The position numbers were made by a program, and so were the translations under genes. 64,000 nt of DNA from Sanguinoderma infundibulare. Taxonomy: Eukaryota > Basidiomycota > Agaricomycetes > Polyporales > Polyporaceae. Positions 46,761 through 58,540 of this stretch are shown one piece after another; position 1 is the stretch's first letter, and the number at the start of each line of letters is the position of its first letter. The notes under the pieces were generated by a model. That model made no database searches and was not told where the DNA came from. It worked only from the letters and a program-made list of their open reading frames with translations. The DNA lies in contig JAVLRN010000011.1 in NCBI GenBank assembly GCA_032821775.1, positions 2,108,001 to 2,172,000 on the forward strand, read 5' to 3'.

Positions 46761-46989
46761 GAAACAGAGGGAACATCTGTGTTGACTGTAGTCACTCAGA
46801 TTGTCACCACTGGGCCCCAAAAATATGTCCAGGAGCAAAAGCACAGAAAATCACTGCGACGCCGATGCCAGCTCATCGCGAAGTTGTGCCCTAACCATGA
46901 GGTACACGCCCGCCGTATTTTTGGCTTTCGACGAGGAGTTAGCTTCTTGCTCAAAAAAATCAGAGGTGCGCACCGCCATTGTTGGCTTG

Positions 46990-47711
46990 GAATACGAATA
47001 TGCCATTCGGACAAAGGATACGCAGTCTGTCCTCCTGCAGTTGAATCATGAGCGGCAATGTGGATATGGGCGCTTAAAATAGCGATAAGCCTGAATAGAT
47101 GATTTCGATGAGTGTCCTTGCACAACGAGAGCGTTGCGCGGCGGTACTCACCGGACGTCCAATAAATAAAAGAAGGTGTAGTACAGTGTTCAGCTATACC
47201 GGCCATCTGTTCGTATGACACATGTCCTCCGCGACACTCAGGCCCATACTTGACGAAACATGGACGACCGTGCACTTGAAGTACGGCGGACTCGACCGCG
47301 TGTTGCTCTGGAACGGCTCTGCGGACGGACGGACAACTTCTGAGAGAGGGAGACGGTGCTGAGGCGGAGGCATGTGCCGAATTCGCTGCGAAGCGGACCG
47401 GAATTGAAGTGTCGAGACAGGTTCCATCTGTGTCACCGTTCTATTCAACGCAGGCAAGCAGGAAGACAGAGAACTCACTTTGATTACCGTGCCAGAAGAC
47501 GGCTTTTATAGGGGAGGAAGTGTGTCGTCTGCTTGTCATCGTTGGTCGCGGTGGCGAGCTCCATCGAGGTGTGGTTCGCAGACGCAGGAGGGTCGGGCAC
47601 ATTCGATCCCTCGCGACGCAGTTGCCGTGCACCATAATCAGAGTGAGGCGTGTAGAGGAGGGCGTTCAGAAGAACGGAGGAGGATGGTGGGCTTTGGGGT
47701 TCAGTGGTCAT
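46990..47711 (-). CDS. Possible spliced hypothetical gene
   Basis: Not recognised. A clear minus-strand TATA box (CCCCTATAAAAGCC) lies at about 47501-47514. A frame from the ATG at 47711 (MTTEPQSPPSSSVLL) reads into it. Downstream, one minus-strand frame contains AVLQVHGRPCFVKYGPECRG and SYEQMAGIAEHC and runs to a strong GTGAGT donor at about 47150. That segment has the look of a conserved domain, faintly like the N-lobe of phosphotransferases, but I cannot join it to a start codon with confidence. The strand is fairly sure. Exon limits are a guess. Confidence 0.3.
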
Positions 47712-48612
47712 GATCTTGGTCGAGGAGGCGCGAGACAATGGTGGGGTGGCTGAGGGTGGCCGCCAGTCGCGGTTTGTCTTTCGAGCAATCGACGGAGGGT
47801 GCATGGTCCGGGAAACACTAAAGAGGAATTGTCAAAGCGAAAAGGGCATAAGAATGGTGGCTGAGAGAGACGTTATTGCGACGCACCTGGGTATATTCTG
47901 CCCAACCCATACACCCTCCTCCCTCCCGCCTCCGTTGGCTACACCGTCTAAGAACCTGGCGTTACGAGGCATCGAAATAATCGCAGCGTTGAGGCCGTGT
48001 TCGCGAGGTGAAGAGGAAAGTTGGGGATGGATGAGGGTGGTGGTCGACGTCGCGGTTGATGGGAATGTGGATATGTGGCCCAGAGCACGGACGTGCGCGG
48101 TATACAGGTGTGTGCCAGTCCTTGCTGTCGATAGTAACTGTGTCTCTGGTTAAAGGATTGTAGGACCACAGCTGGCCAAGGACGAGGGGCAGGGAACGCG
48201 GGCGCAGTGGAGTCCAACAACAGCCCTCCCTTCTCCAGGAAAGTGCTACCCATTCGGCCGCCTGGGTGCTCAGTGGAAGGCAGATATGCAAGCCGTGCTT
48301 GTGCCACAGAAAGAGGTCCTTGGACGGCAGCGACGATGGGGGGCAGACAATGCGGCTGGGCGTGGTGTCGCCAGCCTGTGGGTCGGTGTGTGGGCTTTCT
48401 CATTGTTCAGTCACCGACTGTGCTGACGGCACCTTTGGCAAGCAGTCTCCGCGGCGACGCGTCTTTCGCGTTTGTCACGTTACAAACGCGTAGATGTTCA
48501 ATTTTTTAACATCCGCTTGGGCGAAGGAGGCGCTCACATAAATACTCCTTCCGACCAAAAATGGCCTCCTTCTACGACACGCCTCCCTCTTTCACAACAC
48601 TCGCTTGCTATC
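47712..48612. other. Intergenic region and promoter of the Cys/His-rich gene
   Basis: About 0.9 kb with no recognised coding sequence. A TATA-like CATAAATACT at about 48537-48546 lies some 70 nt upstream of the start codon at 48613. Confidence 0.45.
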
Positions 48613-49903
48613 ATGTTTATTTTTGGACACTACATCGACGACGCCCTCGCGGAGGATGTGCAGCTCTCCTTCTTCGTAAGTACCCACCTCATTGAATGGG
48701 ATCTCCGTTGATTGACGTCGTCTTCGATGTTCAAGAGCGGTGCCGAGGATTGCTTTTCAGACCCACCGAACGCGGATTCAGATGATGAACTTGATACGGA
48801 TGCATTCGTGCGACAGAAAGAGGAAGAGCAGGAGGAGCACCAGCACCAGCACCAGCAGGAGGAAGAGGACGAGCAGGAGAAAGAGGACGAGTGGGGGGAC
48901 GAGCAGGAGGACGAGCAGGATCTGGAAGACGGGGAGCTACGCTTCTGTAAGAATTTTTGTTCTCTTCACGCGTTCAGCCTCTGACCGAGGATCCGTCGGG
49001 CACAGCCGACAGCACCTCCGAGGACGAGGAGGAATATGAGGCTCGCGTGGACGAGACGGTCGAGGTTGACCAGGCTGGTGAGCATACTTAGTTTCTTTTC
49101 TCTTAAGTTTCCATGTATGTTTACACTGGTGGGCAGCCTGCTGCAGCTACTCGACCCACCTCGACGCTACACACTCCTACTACTACTCCTCCTCCTCCTC
49201 CTCCTCCGACGACGACGACGATGACGACTCCTCCTGCAAGGAGAATGAAGACCCACGTCCCGTCGGACCCATCCTTCGCCGGTCATCTCGCGTCCGGGCA
49301 AACGCGGCCGTGGTCGCGAAGGCACCAATCTCGAATGCTCCAGCCGTGACAAAGGAGGTCCGGACGGGAAGCGGCAAAGGCAAGGGCAAGGCACGGGTGG
49401 TGGATACGCCAGCGCCGCCTGTGAAACCTCGTCGTCGTCCTTCAAAGCGTCGCTCCTCCGACAGCGATGACGAGGACGGCGATGACGACCCCGCGCCTTC
49501 CAAACGTCGCAAGAGGCTGGCGGATCCGATCATGCGTGATCTACTGGTGACGACCCCTGAGGGACCTTGCCCTTGGTGTCGGGCAGAGTTGGTTGACTCG
49601 GCGTCTGGGGTGCTCTCCGACCATTTAATGCCTCATGTGAAGAAGTTCGCCGTGGGGAGGAGAGTCAGGTGCCCAAAATGCGGCGACTGGGAGTCAGTGG
49701 ATGCCATCGTCCGGCACATTCGCACTCATCATCTGGGTGGGGGATGGCGCTGTTTCCTACACGACTACAAAGGCGTGCAGTGTAAGCACTGGAGAGGCAA
49801 GCGAGGGTCTGATGTAGCGCAACATGTGAATCATGCACACCCCAAGCACAAACATCTCCTGGAAGAGGCGAGATTGCTGGGCCGTCGACCTTGGGATACG
49901 TAG
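48613..49903 (+). CDS. Cys/His-rich acidic nuclear protein, paralogue 1
   Basis: Not a family I can name. Four exons: 48613-48675 (MFIFGHYIDDALAEDVQLSFF), about 48736-48949, about 49008-49078 and about 49137-49903. The middle is very acidic with Glu/Gln/His runs. A Ser run followed by an Asp run is encoded by CTC/TCC and GAC triplet repeats at about 49170-49235. A basic Arg/Lys segment with PSKRRKR looks like a nuclear localisation signal. The C-terminal 120 residues hold spaced pairs: CPWC with HLMPH, CPKC with HIRTHH, and a last set with Cys, HVNHAH and KHKH. This looks like three C2H2-like zinc units. The acceptor for exon 3 (GGGCACAG) was chosen for frame. A decayed paralogue lies at 57187-57991 on the other strand. 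Confidence 0.75.
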
Positions 49904-50867
49904 TGTTTTTGTTCTCATATACTGGCAGTTCTTGTATCGCTCTGATGGACTTTGTATCGCTGTGCTTACTCCAAGTTGCGCTTTGCACATTATCATTTGA
50001 TCCGACTTAGCAGTTGCTATCCATGCTGTACTGTCGATTATGCAGTCACATCGACCTTGCCGTACTTACTATTATTCCTCAGCTATAACCTTTTCCTTAT
50101 GATCAATGTCCCTGCGTACTAAGTGTTGCCTACATACTCGTTGTCCTTGCAATTCTCGGAGTTCAGTCAACCTACTTACGAGTCACTACGAAGACGGAGA
50201 CGGACTGGATTGGACCGACCATGCGCTACGCGCTCTGCGCGCCAGCCTGAGCGCCAACGCCGGTCGGACATTGCCGCGGTTGGAACTGCTTGCGTCACTG
50301 CCATCGATGCCTCGGTTTGCATGAAATGGCCTCTGCAGCTCGTATTGCATCTATTCAAGGCGATCAACGTGAGTACTTCAGTGTTTTGAATACGGTTTAC
50401 ATAGCCATCTCTGATCTATTGAATTTGTATGGATATTATGGCATGCTGCGAGCAGGAAGCGCAGGCAATTTGTTACGGATTTTGTATCCTGTGCACCTGT
50501 CAACTTTGAGCGCACGTACGGCACTACGTGTTATGGCGGCACTTGCAGAAATTGTGCTGTATACGTGGCTTGTCACTTGACCCGACTCGAGGAGTGGCGT
50601 CATCGCCATTGCAAGCGGTGAATTCAGAGCGTAAAGCCTCTGATGACGAGCGCAATTGAACGTCGGGTGCGTAAACCACTTTGGGACTTCAAGCACTATC
50701 GATCACTCAAATAGTGTCTGTCAGCGTTCTGGTGTGATCTCTGTCTAAAATAAGACCTGTGAAATTTTCTGTGTTGTCATGCGCCGAGGTGTGCTTCATT
50801 CGTGGAATTTCTGATTGAATGGGAGGCGTTAGAGCGTGAGCGCCATGTCCCGACGGTATGCGCAGCA
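49904..50867. other. Intergenic region, nothing supported
   Basis: About 1 kb AT-richer than its neighbours. Frames such as 50290-50580 (+) lack recognisable motifs and splice context. Confidence 0.4.
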
Positions 50868-51240
50868 TCAGTCGCCCAGTGCATACATATATCGAACAGC
50901 CAACGCCACAAAGGTACGGTATTTACCCAATGCATAACGCACACTCACCATCCCGTTGTCTCGAAGCCGTTTCCCTCCGCAAGCGTACCAGAAACCATTG
51001 GAATTAGCCAACAATGCAACATGTTCACTTATCTTCCCATCGGGCGTTACCAAACCTTCGGAACTCAGCATGCGGAGTCGGGGAAGGATGTGCTCCAGCG
51101 AGCGTATAAAATCCGTCATCGCATTCATAGCCGAAGTGACCCTTTTAGCCCAATCGGTTAGAAATCTTGCCTGACCTGCTTCTTGGCCAGACCGTAGACC
51201 TGCTGCGCATGCCACATAGGCTTTGGAGCAAGTGCACATC
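50868..51240 (-). CDS. Possible exon of an unrecognised gene
   Basis: A minus-strand frame of about 95 residues contains AKRVTSAMNAMTDFIRSLEH and ISEHVALLANSNGFWYACGG and ends GKRLRDNGM right before a strong GTGAGTGTG donor near 50953. The amphipathic helix pattern and donor suggest real coding sequence. A second minus-strand frame at 51404-51661, with FSFAQLDVLGTTPYIVS, could be an upstream exon of the same gene, but I could not join them. No family recognised. Confidence 0.28.
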
Positions 51241-51630
51241 GGCGCTCCGCTGTTCCCTCATCGTCGCCAACTAAGGTCAGAGGGAATGTCTCAGAAGTCC
51301 TGTTCCGCAACAGACTCAGGCAGTTGGTTTCTCAGGAATTCGTTTTCCGGCCTACCGCGGTCGTGCGCCCAGCCGTAACATCCCAGGGATGCCGCGCGTA
51401 TCATTAGCAACTCGATGATTCCATTCTTCCCTTCGCGAACTTCGTGGCCGGGAGCGGCAGGTCTTCTTCGCCGGGGTGTCCTCTCCGAACGTTTAATCTT
51501 GGACCGTCATCGCAGCTGACGATGTACGGGGTGGTACCGAGGACGTCCAGCTGCGCGAAGCTGAACGCACTGGGAGCTGCGGTGTGAACGGAATGAACCC
51601 CCGAAATATAAGGAGAACCCCCTTCGCCGT

Positions 51631-54044
51631 ATGGCAGACCAAACACCCCTCGGCGAGTCAACCATGACTGCTATCGCAATCTTCGCCCTCGGTCTCGTAT
51701 TCTACGCTCCATTCCTTATCCTCTGGAAGCTCAGAGCGATCTCGCGCTCCCCGCTGAACAGCATTCCCGGTCCTCCTTCTACGTCCTTTCTCAAGGGTAC
51801 GTTCATGCCCTTGACTTTTTGAGTCATACTGATGACGTGCGGGATTCCACCTTGCAGGACATATGGGGAAGCTCTTCAGCCCGGATTCTTATCAGTTTCG
51901 CAAAGATATCATGGAGAAGTATGGCAGAGTAGTGAAGTTGAGGGGTCTCTTTAACGTGATCACTCTTTCGTTGCATGTGCGATGCCGCTATTCACTGCCT
52001 GTGGGCGTGCACCAGGTCCCTCAACTCTACGTGTTCGACCCCGCCGCGCTGCACACCATCCTCATCAAAGAGCACCACATTTTTGAAGAGCCCAACACAC
52101 ACCTCGTGTAGGTGTCCCGCCGATGTTCGCTTCTTACGTGCGATGACCTCATGGAGCGTCTAGAGGAAACGGCCTTTTCTTTGGTCCGGGGTTAATTGCC
52201 GTTACAGGTTAGTGGTGATTTCTAAATTTGTATTCGGCGCCCTCCTTTAATCACTGCGGATCCGTTACGTGCTACAGGCGAGCGTCACAAGAGGCAGAGG
52301 AAAGTGCTTAACCCCGCTTTCTCCTCGGCACACCTCCGCGAGACGTTGCCGACTATGTACCATGTCACATATCAGGTACGTGACAAGGAACGATGGGGTA
52401 CATTGAAATGGCTTGATGCCGAGGTTTGTCACTCAGCTTCGGGACGCTATTGCGTCGCGCCTCCGCGCCGTGGATGACTGGACAGAACTTGATATGCTGA
52501 CTTGGATAAGCCGTGCGTCTCTGGAGCTTATCGGCCAGGCTGGTCTCGGCTGCTCCCTTGATTCGCTGAAAGACGATGAGACAAGCGCATACGGCGACGC
52601 GCTCAAATCCCTTATGTGAGCACCATTTTCCTCTGGACTTTCTCGAAGATAACGCTTATTTCTGCGGACCGTGCAGCCCTGCTCTCGTCCCCGTTGCCAT
52701 CGGGCGCCGTCTCTTACCCCGGCTGGTCAAGATCGGCTCGGCTCAATTTAGGAGACGCATTGTAGAGCTCGCGCCCTTCAAGTCGGTGCAGAAGCTTCGT
52801 GATATTGTCGACATCATGGACTCGACCGCAAGGCGTATCGTTGCAGAGAAGATGGAAGCACTTCGCTGTGGGGATGACGCCATGACGCAGCAAGTTTGCG
52901 AGGGCAAGGATATCCTAAGCAGACTTCGTAAGCGTCCATTTTGACTTTTGGGGTCGTCGCTTTGTTGACACGTTGGATAGTCCGCGCCAATAGAGAAGCC
53001 TCAGAAGGGGACATGCTTCTTGAAGAGGAGATTGTGGGGCAGGTCTCGTACGCCGTGGTGTTATTTTCCGATGTTCTCTCAGCTGACTCGCTAGCGTGTG
53101 CTACAGTATCTTGGTGTTTGCCGCGACGGACACGACGTCCAGCGCAGTTTCTCGGATTCTGCATCTTCTCGCCCAGCACAAGGATGTACAGGAAAAACTT
53201 CGCGAGGAGATAGCCGACGCTCGGCGTGAGCGCGGAGATCTTTCGTTCGACGACCTATTCGACCTTCCTTATCTCGAGGCCGTCTGTCGCGAGACCTTGA
53301 GACTGTACGTAAACACAATACCATCTTGCCGCCTATTGGATGCTAACGCCGCTGTAGGTATGCCCCCGTGTCTTTCATTTCAAAGACGTGAGTAATTTTC
53401 CGTGTCTCCTATTCAATGCATGCTGACATTCCGCCTAGTGCGCGACAAGATACCGTCCTTCCTTTGCAGAACCCCGTCCGGTGTACGAGCGGGGACGAGA
53501 TACGCCAGGTTCCTGTCCCCAAGGGTACCAACGTCATTATTGGCATCGCAGCGGTGAACACCGACACGGCGCTGTGGGGGGAAGATGCACTTGAGTGGAA
53601 ACCGGACAGGTGGCTGTCGCCGCTTCCTGAGAGCGTGACACAGGCCCGCATTCCCGGAGTATATTCGAACATGTCAGTGAAATCTCGCCTTCAAGTTGAT
53701 ACGTTTCTCACCATTCTGGCGTGGATTAGGATGACATTCCTTGGGGGAGGGCGCGCTTGCATGTATGTTTCTACGCTGTTCCTTCGGAGCTCCCATACTG
53801 ATAATGGTACAGCGGCTTCAAGTTCTCTCAATGCGAAATGAGTGCGTCGTTTACGCGTTTGATCAGATTTACAGCAGCGCTTACTGGTGGCACAGAGGTC
53901 CTGCTTTCAATACTGCTCGAGTCTTTCACTTTTGAGCTCTCCGACACCTCTATTCGTTGGAATCCGGCGAGCGTCCAATATCCATCCGCGGGACTTCACG
54001 ATAAAGCTGAGATGCCGATGAAGGTGAAACGGATCTATCAATAA
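51631..54044 (+). CDS. Cytochrome P450 monooxygenase
   Basis: Haem monooxygenase anchored in the ER membrane. Thirteen or so exons join into one frame. An N-terminal membrane helix (ATAIF-type, AIFALGLVFYAPFLILW) and a proline-rich hinge NSIPGPPS come first. The C-helix has ERHKRQRKVLNPAFS. The oxygen-binding I-helix has FAATDTTSSA, the K-helix ExxR is EAVCRETLR, and the PERF-like segment is WKPDRW. The haem-binding loop is FLGGGRACIGFKFSQCEM, with the Cys and the following Gly split by an intron. The frame ends MPMKVKRIYQ. An ATAAGGAG-type TATA element lies about 25 nt upstream. Two in-frame starts, 51631 and 51664, both precede the membrane helix. The haem loop is typical of basidiomycete CYP5xxx families. 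Substrate unknown. No neighbouring biosynthetic gene. Confidence 0.93.
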
Positions 54045-54384
54045 TAGAGTGTTTGGACGTATGTAATGCGAGGTATCGTAGAGACAGGAAGTTTTGATTC
54101 GACGAACTTTGGTCGCTTAGATTACTACACGGCCTCTTGTAGAACTTCCATGTGTTACGGAACGCTATATCGTCGTCTGGGTGAAGTTCATCGTGCTTTT
54201 TGGGTAGAGTGTACAGTGATGTATTCAAGGACTCGCCATATCACCTGATTTGGATTGGGAGGGTCAAACACAAGTACAAACAAACAAGTGCAAAGAACGC
54301 GTCCGGGGAAGCGCCCGACGGGTTTGGTCGCGTCTGTGACGCGACATTGCGTGTGTCTTACACTCACATCGCCCCTGCGTTTAG
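54045..54384. other. Short intergenic region
   Basis: 340 nt between the P450 stop and the Mcm10 start, both on the plus strand. No defined element seen. Confidence 0.4.
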
Positions 54385-56931
54385 ATGGACTCTGCGACGA
54401 GCAAGAAGGCCTCTGAGGAGCAGAGGCAGGCCGATATACGGAGGCAGATCGCCTTGCTCCAAGCCCAGCTGAATGACGGGTCCACGTCGGAATCGGCAGC
54501 TCAGTTGCCCCTGTCTCCAAAACGGAAGCGACCAAGCACCAGTGTCCTGGTCCCAGAGACCCCATCCAGTACGCCGCATGTTTTTGTGAATTCATTCCTT
54601 AAAGTGTGCTAACGTACCTGCTTACAGAGAAGAAGAAACCCGCCGAACCACAGAAGAACACGTCGGTGGCTTCTTCGTCTACTCGCGGGCGCCCACCCAT
54701 CGTGCTTGGTCCATTACCAAAGACAGCGCCTTCGTTTCCTCTTCAACGGCCAGCAGAAACATCTGTTCCTACACCGTCGTCCACTGTACTGCAGAAACTC
54801 GCTAAAGCCCACAACCGGAAGAAAACCGCTTCGAAGCAAGAGGCTGCTATTACGCGTTCCGTGGCGTTCTCTGCGCCTGCACCGGCTCAAGATTCAGTGG
54901 AAGTGCTCGTTGCACGGAGAGACGATGACATGACCCTGATCGAAGACCTGCCCCTTGGCCCGAAAGAACACAAACCCCCGTTCGATGATCCTCACTTCGA
55001 GAAAATCGAGCCAAACTCTGGCATACGTCTAGCGTAGGTCAACGCGGACCGTTTCATTTACGATCTCTGACCCTGTGTCAGGTCACGCGTTCTGCCGCAC
55101 GAAGACTTCCAGGACCACCTCCGCGGACGCTACTATCTGTCACCCTCCAAGCTGTACTCCGTCGTCCGCCTCCTTCCAACCAAGCAGGGATACGATGTTC
55201 CCGTCTCCGGTGACTGGCTCACCATAGCCGTCGTCGCAGAGCGCGGCAAGATGAAGTACACCCAAGCACCCGTCGGCATCACCCACGACGACAAGCTCAA
55301 CCAGGAGGGCGATCAGGACAGGATGGACGCGCTCCCCTCCCTCGACCCACCCTCTGCCCAAGCTGGGCCGTCTCGGCCGCCCCCGTTCCAGAAGCGTCAG
55401 AAGCCGCAGGGCGAGGGAGTAAAGACGGGCGGGAAGAAGTACGTGAATATGAAGCTCATCGACTTCGGGTGTCGGTCGCGCGGGTCGTCTGCGGACGGCG
55501 GCAAGGCGAAGATCCGCGGAGACGCGTTCTTGTCGCTGCTGCTGTTCGAGTCGGACACCTGCGATATCGTGACGGAGGAGGACGGGACGAAGCGGAAGAT
55601 ATACAGGGGCGGGAGCAAGGGTGCGTTCGAGCGGATCTCAAAGCTGAGGGAGGGTGCGGTCGTCGCATTTTTGAACCCGAAGATTCTCAAGCCGTTCCAG
55701 GTGCGTACTCGGATAGGCGGCCGTTGGAAACATTTTGCGACCCCCGACGTCTTTTCTTTAGCGCTCGTCGGACACGCCGCATCCGACGGAGAACATCCTG
55801 GCACTGACGCCAGAGTCAGAGGCATCCATCGCGATAATCGGCTACGCGCAGGACCTGGGGATGTGCACCGCGATGAAGCGCGACGGGACGCGGTGCAACT
55901 CATGGTGCGACAAACGCGTGAGCGACGTGTGCGACTACCACATCCAGAACGCGATCGAACGTCGGCGGGCTGCCAGGCCAGAGCTGGCTGTCGGGTGCGT
56001 AGTCTTTGCCTGTCTCACCTGGTCGTTCTCGACTGACATGTGTGCTGCCTCAGGACGAGCGGAATGTCGAGTTCGGCGAAGGCGACGAAGAAGCAGGCGT
56101 ACGACCCGGGCAGGCAGTGGGGCCTGAAGCCCGAGGGCCAGGCGTCCGGGTCGACGTACATCGTCTCTGGGCATATCGTCTCTGGCTCGGAAAGCAGGTC
56201 CATGTTCGTCTCCGAGAACTTTGGGCGGGAAGCGCAGGCAAAGGCAGCCCGGAAGGTCGCGGCCGCCGATGCGGACAAGGCGTTACGGAAGTTGTTGACG
56301 CAGGACAAGGAGGGTACAAAAGCGTTGGTCGCCGCGCGGGAGTTTTCGAAGCGACAAGCGGAGGAGGCGAAGCAAGAGGGAAAGGGGAAAGGTAAGGGGA
56401 AAGCAAAGGCGCAGGAGGGAGAGAAGGCGACCAAGACGAGACCGAGCCCGGACGCTGCAGACACGAGCGAGGACAAGAAGCCGCGGCGAAACGCGTACTC
56501 GGCGGAGTTGATCAAGCAACTTGGATTCGACCCGACAGCAAAGGACGGGAAGGTGGCCAAAGACTCTACCGTCCAGAGTAGGGTATGTTTTTTCGCCGTC
56601 CAGCATTGCCGCGTATCGTGTCCCTCATGCTTCGCGTTAGTTGGATACCCTTGCTGCTCTGACTGCGGCACGCAAGATCGAGCTTGGCCCGCGTCCGGGC
56701 AGGAAGCACACCACTGTCCGACCGCCAGAACAACCATGCGAGGCAGCTGATATCCCTCCACCGGCGACGCACGACGACCTCGAGTATGCGGAGGCTGCAG
56801 GATCTCCCTTGGCTTTCCCTGATAGTGATTCGGATGACGAGCTAGAAAGAGAGGAGAAGAAGGTCTTTGGGAAGCCGGTTGGCTTGTCGCAAGCAGCTTT
56901 GGTTGACTTGGATAGCAGTGATGACGAGTAG
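54385..56931 (+). CDS. MCM10: Mcm10 DNA replication factor
   Basis: Mcm10 binds the CMG helicase and DNA polymerase alpha and is needed to start replication. Six exons join without a break. An N-terminal helix with coiled-coil character (QRQADIRRQIALLQAQL) is followed by a disordered basic stretch. The OB-fold core runs through SRVLPHEDFQDHLRGRYYLS, TIAVVAERGKMKY, KYVNMKLIDFG and GAVVAFLNPKIL. The zinc-finger GYAQDLGMCTAMKRDGTRC to DVCDYH gives the Cys-Cys-Cys-His set typical of the Mcm10 DNA-binding domain. A Lys/Glu-rich tail and an acidic end (DLDSSDDE) close the protein. The last intron separates STVQSR from LDTLAALTAARKI. The gene is on the same strand as the upstream P450, 340 nt apart, with no evidence of co-transcription. 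Confidence 0.95.
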
Positions 56932-57186
56932 TTTCAATTGATCGTAATATCATAGCAGTCCAACGTTCATTGCGAGAAGGATGGCGATAAAGATGATAAT
57001 ATCTCGTGTGACGACAGCAAGTCAAGCGATACAGAGCAGAGCGGGGAAGTAAAGTACAAGTACAGATATATATATGGAGCAGAGGGCGGAAGTACAGCGA
57101 TGCAGAGCAGAGTGAAATACAGAGCAGAGTGGGTAAGTACAGAGATATGGCAAGAGCAGAAAACTAAAAACACAAATAGTAGCAAC
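56932..57186. repeat. Degenerate tandem repeat between convergent genes
   Basis: At about 57025-57165 an imperfect unit of roughly 20-25 nt, built on GCAGAGCAGAGTG and AAGTACAGA, recurs four or more times, broken by a TATATATA run at 57067-57074. It lies in the 3' flanks of Mcm10 and the Cys/His-rich pseudogene. Confidence 0.5.
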
Positions 57187-57991
57187 CTAATCATCTCGCT
57201 CAAGACGGTGGACGTAGTTGGGATGTGTGTCCTTCAGGTGTTTGGCGGGCAGATCGGATCGACCCCCCGTCCACTGGCACTCCACACCCTTTTCGTCAAA
57301 AAGAACACTACGGAACTCCCCTTTGAAGTGCTCCGAGATCGCGTGCCAGGCATATGCGTAACCCATGCATTTGGACTTCTTTTCTTTGCACTTTGGATCT
57401 GGGCACTTAATCATCTGTTTACCGAACCGAAGTTTGGGGTGCGGCGCATGAGTTTTTGAATGGCCCGTTAGGGCCCTGGACTTCGTGTCCGTTAGCTTCT
57501 TCTTGCACTCTGGCCGTTAACATCGGCCGGCAGGAAACGTCCGGATGCGCTCGAGGACGTGTGGCGGCAACTTGGACCTCTTAGCTGTTTTCTTGGTTGG
57601 TACGGCAAGCTCGGCTGCCTCGACCTTGAGCCGCTTCGCCTTGAGCTGTCGAACGGGACATTCGTCTTCGTCGGACGGACAACGCCGTTTTTGGCCGCGG
57701 GCAGCAGCAGCATGTGCGGGGTTTCGGGGAGCAGGACCCGCGATCTGCTTGCCCTTAAGGCGGGACGAGCGCAGCACTTCGACCTTGTTCTGGTCGATGG
57801 GGAGCAAAGGCTCGACAGCCTCGAGGTCGCGGACCATGTACTCCATGTTAACCGGCGTACTTGGGATATTGGGAGCTAGATGCTCACCGAGGCAGTCCGC
57901 ATCCTCGTCTACGTCGCCGTCGACATCGACATCTCCCACCTCGTCATCGAGGCCATCGCCGGAGCAATCAACGTCCAGATTGGAGACAAAG
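57187..57991 (-). pseudogene. Cys/His-rich acidic nuclear protein, paralogue 2, interrupted by a stop
   Basis: Same architecture as 48613-49903. An acidic stretch (GDVDVDGDVDEDAD) comes first, then a basic region (KVEVLRSSRLKGKQ matching LRRSSRVRANAA of paralogue 1, and GQKRRCPSDEDE). The C-terminal Cys/His block has KCPDPKCKEKK, HAISEH, VECQWTGG and HLKDTHPNYVH. The frame is continuous except for a TAA at 57517-57519 that falls between the first two Cys of the first zinc unit (GRC, stop, RPEC; paralogue 1 has GPCPWC). I looked for an intron that would remove the stop while keeping frame and found none. The 5' exon upstream of the acceptor at 57992 is not resolved. Without readthrough, it makes a finger-less acidic protein. 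Confidence 0.6.
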
Positions 57992-58249
57992 CTGCAGGAT
58001 GAGCTACACTCGCATACAGTGCGCCGACAGACACAGGCCCGAGATTATTTGTGCGTACCTTTGTTCTGTTCCGCGAGGGGGTCACTTTCTTCTCCGGGAC
58101 GGAGTAGTGGATGGGACACGCGTCCGCGAGCCCTTTGGTTAGAACCTTGGCCCGTCCTCAACTTCGCGTCGAGTTGGCCGATTCGCTGCAGCGCGAATCC
58201 TTGTATTCGTAGGATCGTCTTTGAGCCATATTGTATGTTTATTCGAGAG

Positions 58250-58540
58250 TGTGTGCAATGGAAGCATTCCTCGCTGCTTATCAGCCTCAAGAACGCCGGC
58301 GTGCTACCGACTCACTTTTCGCGCCCTCTGTTCTCTCCAAAATCGGATACCGCAGAAGAAAGTAGCCTAGTATTTCTCGAGCAATGCAGACAGAGCTTAG
58401 GACGATATTTGAGATGGGGGTGCGAAGAAAAGTTTTCGCATCCGCACAAACCGAGCACCAAGGCCCCCTTATCCTTGTTCTGGTACCACGATGACTTGTT
58501 CTCGCCCTGCACCCCTGCCCAACGTTGACGGCACGCATTC
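58250..58540 (-). repeat. Diverged repeat block, copy B
   Basis: Minus-strand counterpart of 46480-46760. Matches run in the same order over about 250 nt: TGGTACCAGAACAAGGA, CTTGGTGCTCGG, CCCATCTCAAATAT, TTTGGAGAG and GTGAGTC. Here one minus-strand frame stays open through the block and reads GALVLGLCGCENF, with HLKYRPKL corresponding to HLNYSPRN in copy A. It lies upstream of the Cys/His-rich paralogue 2, on the same strand as that gene, as copy A does for paralogue 1. Confidence 0.45.
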
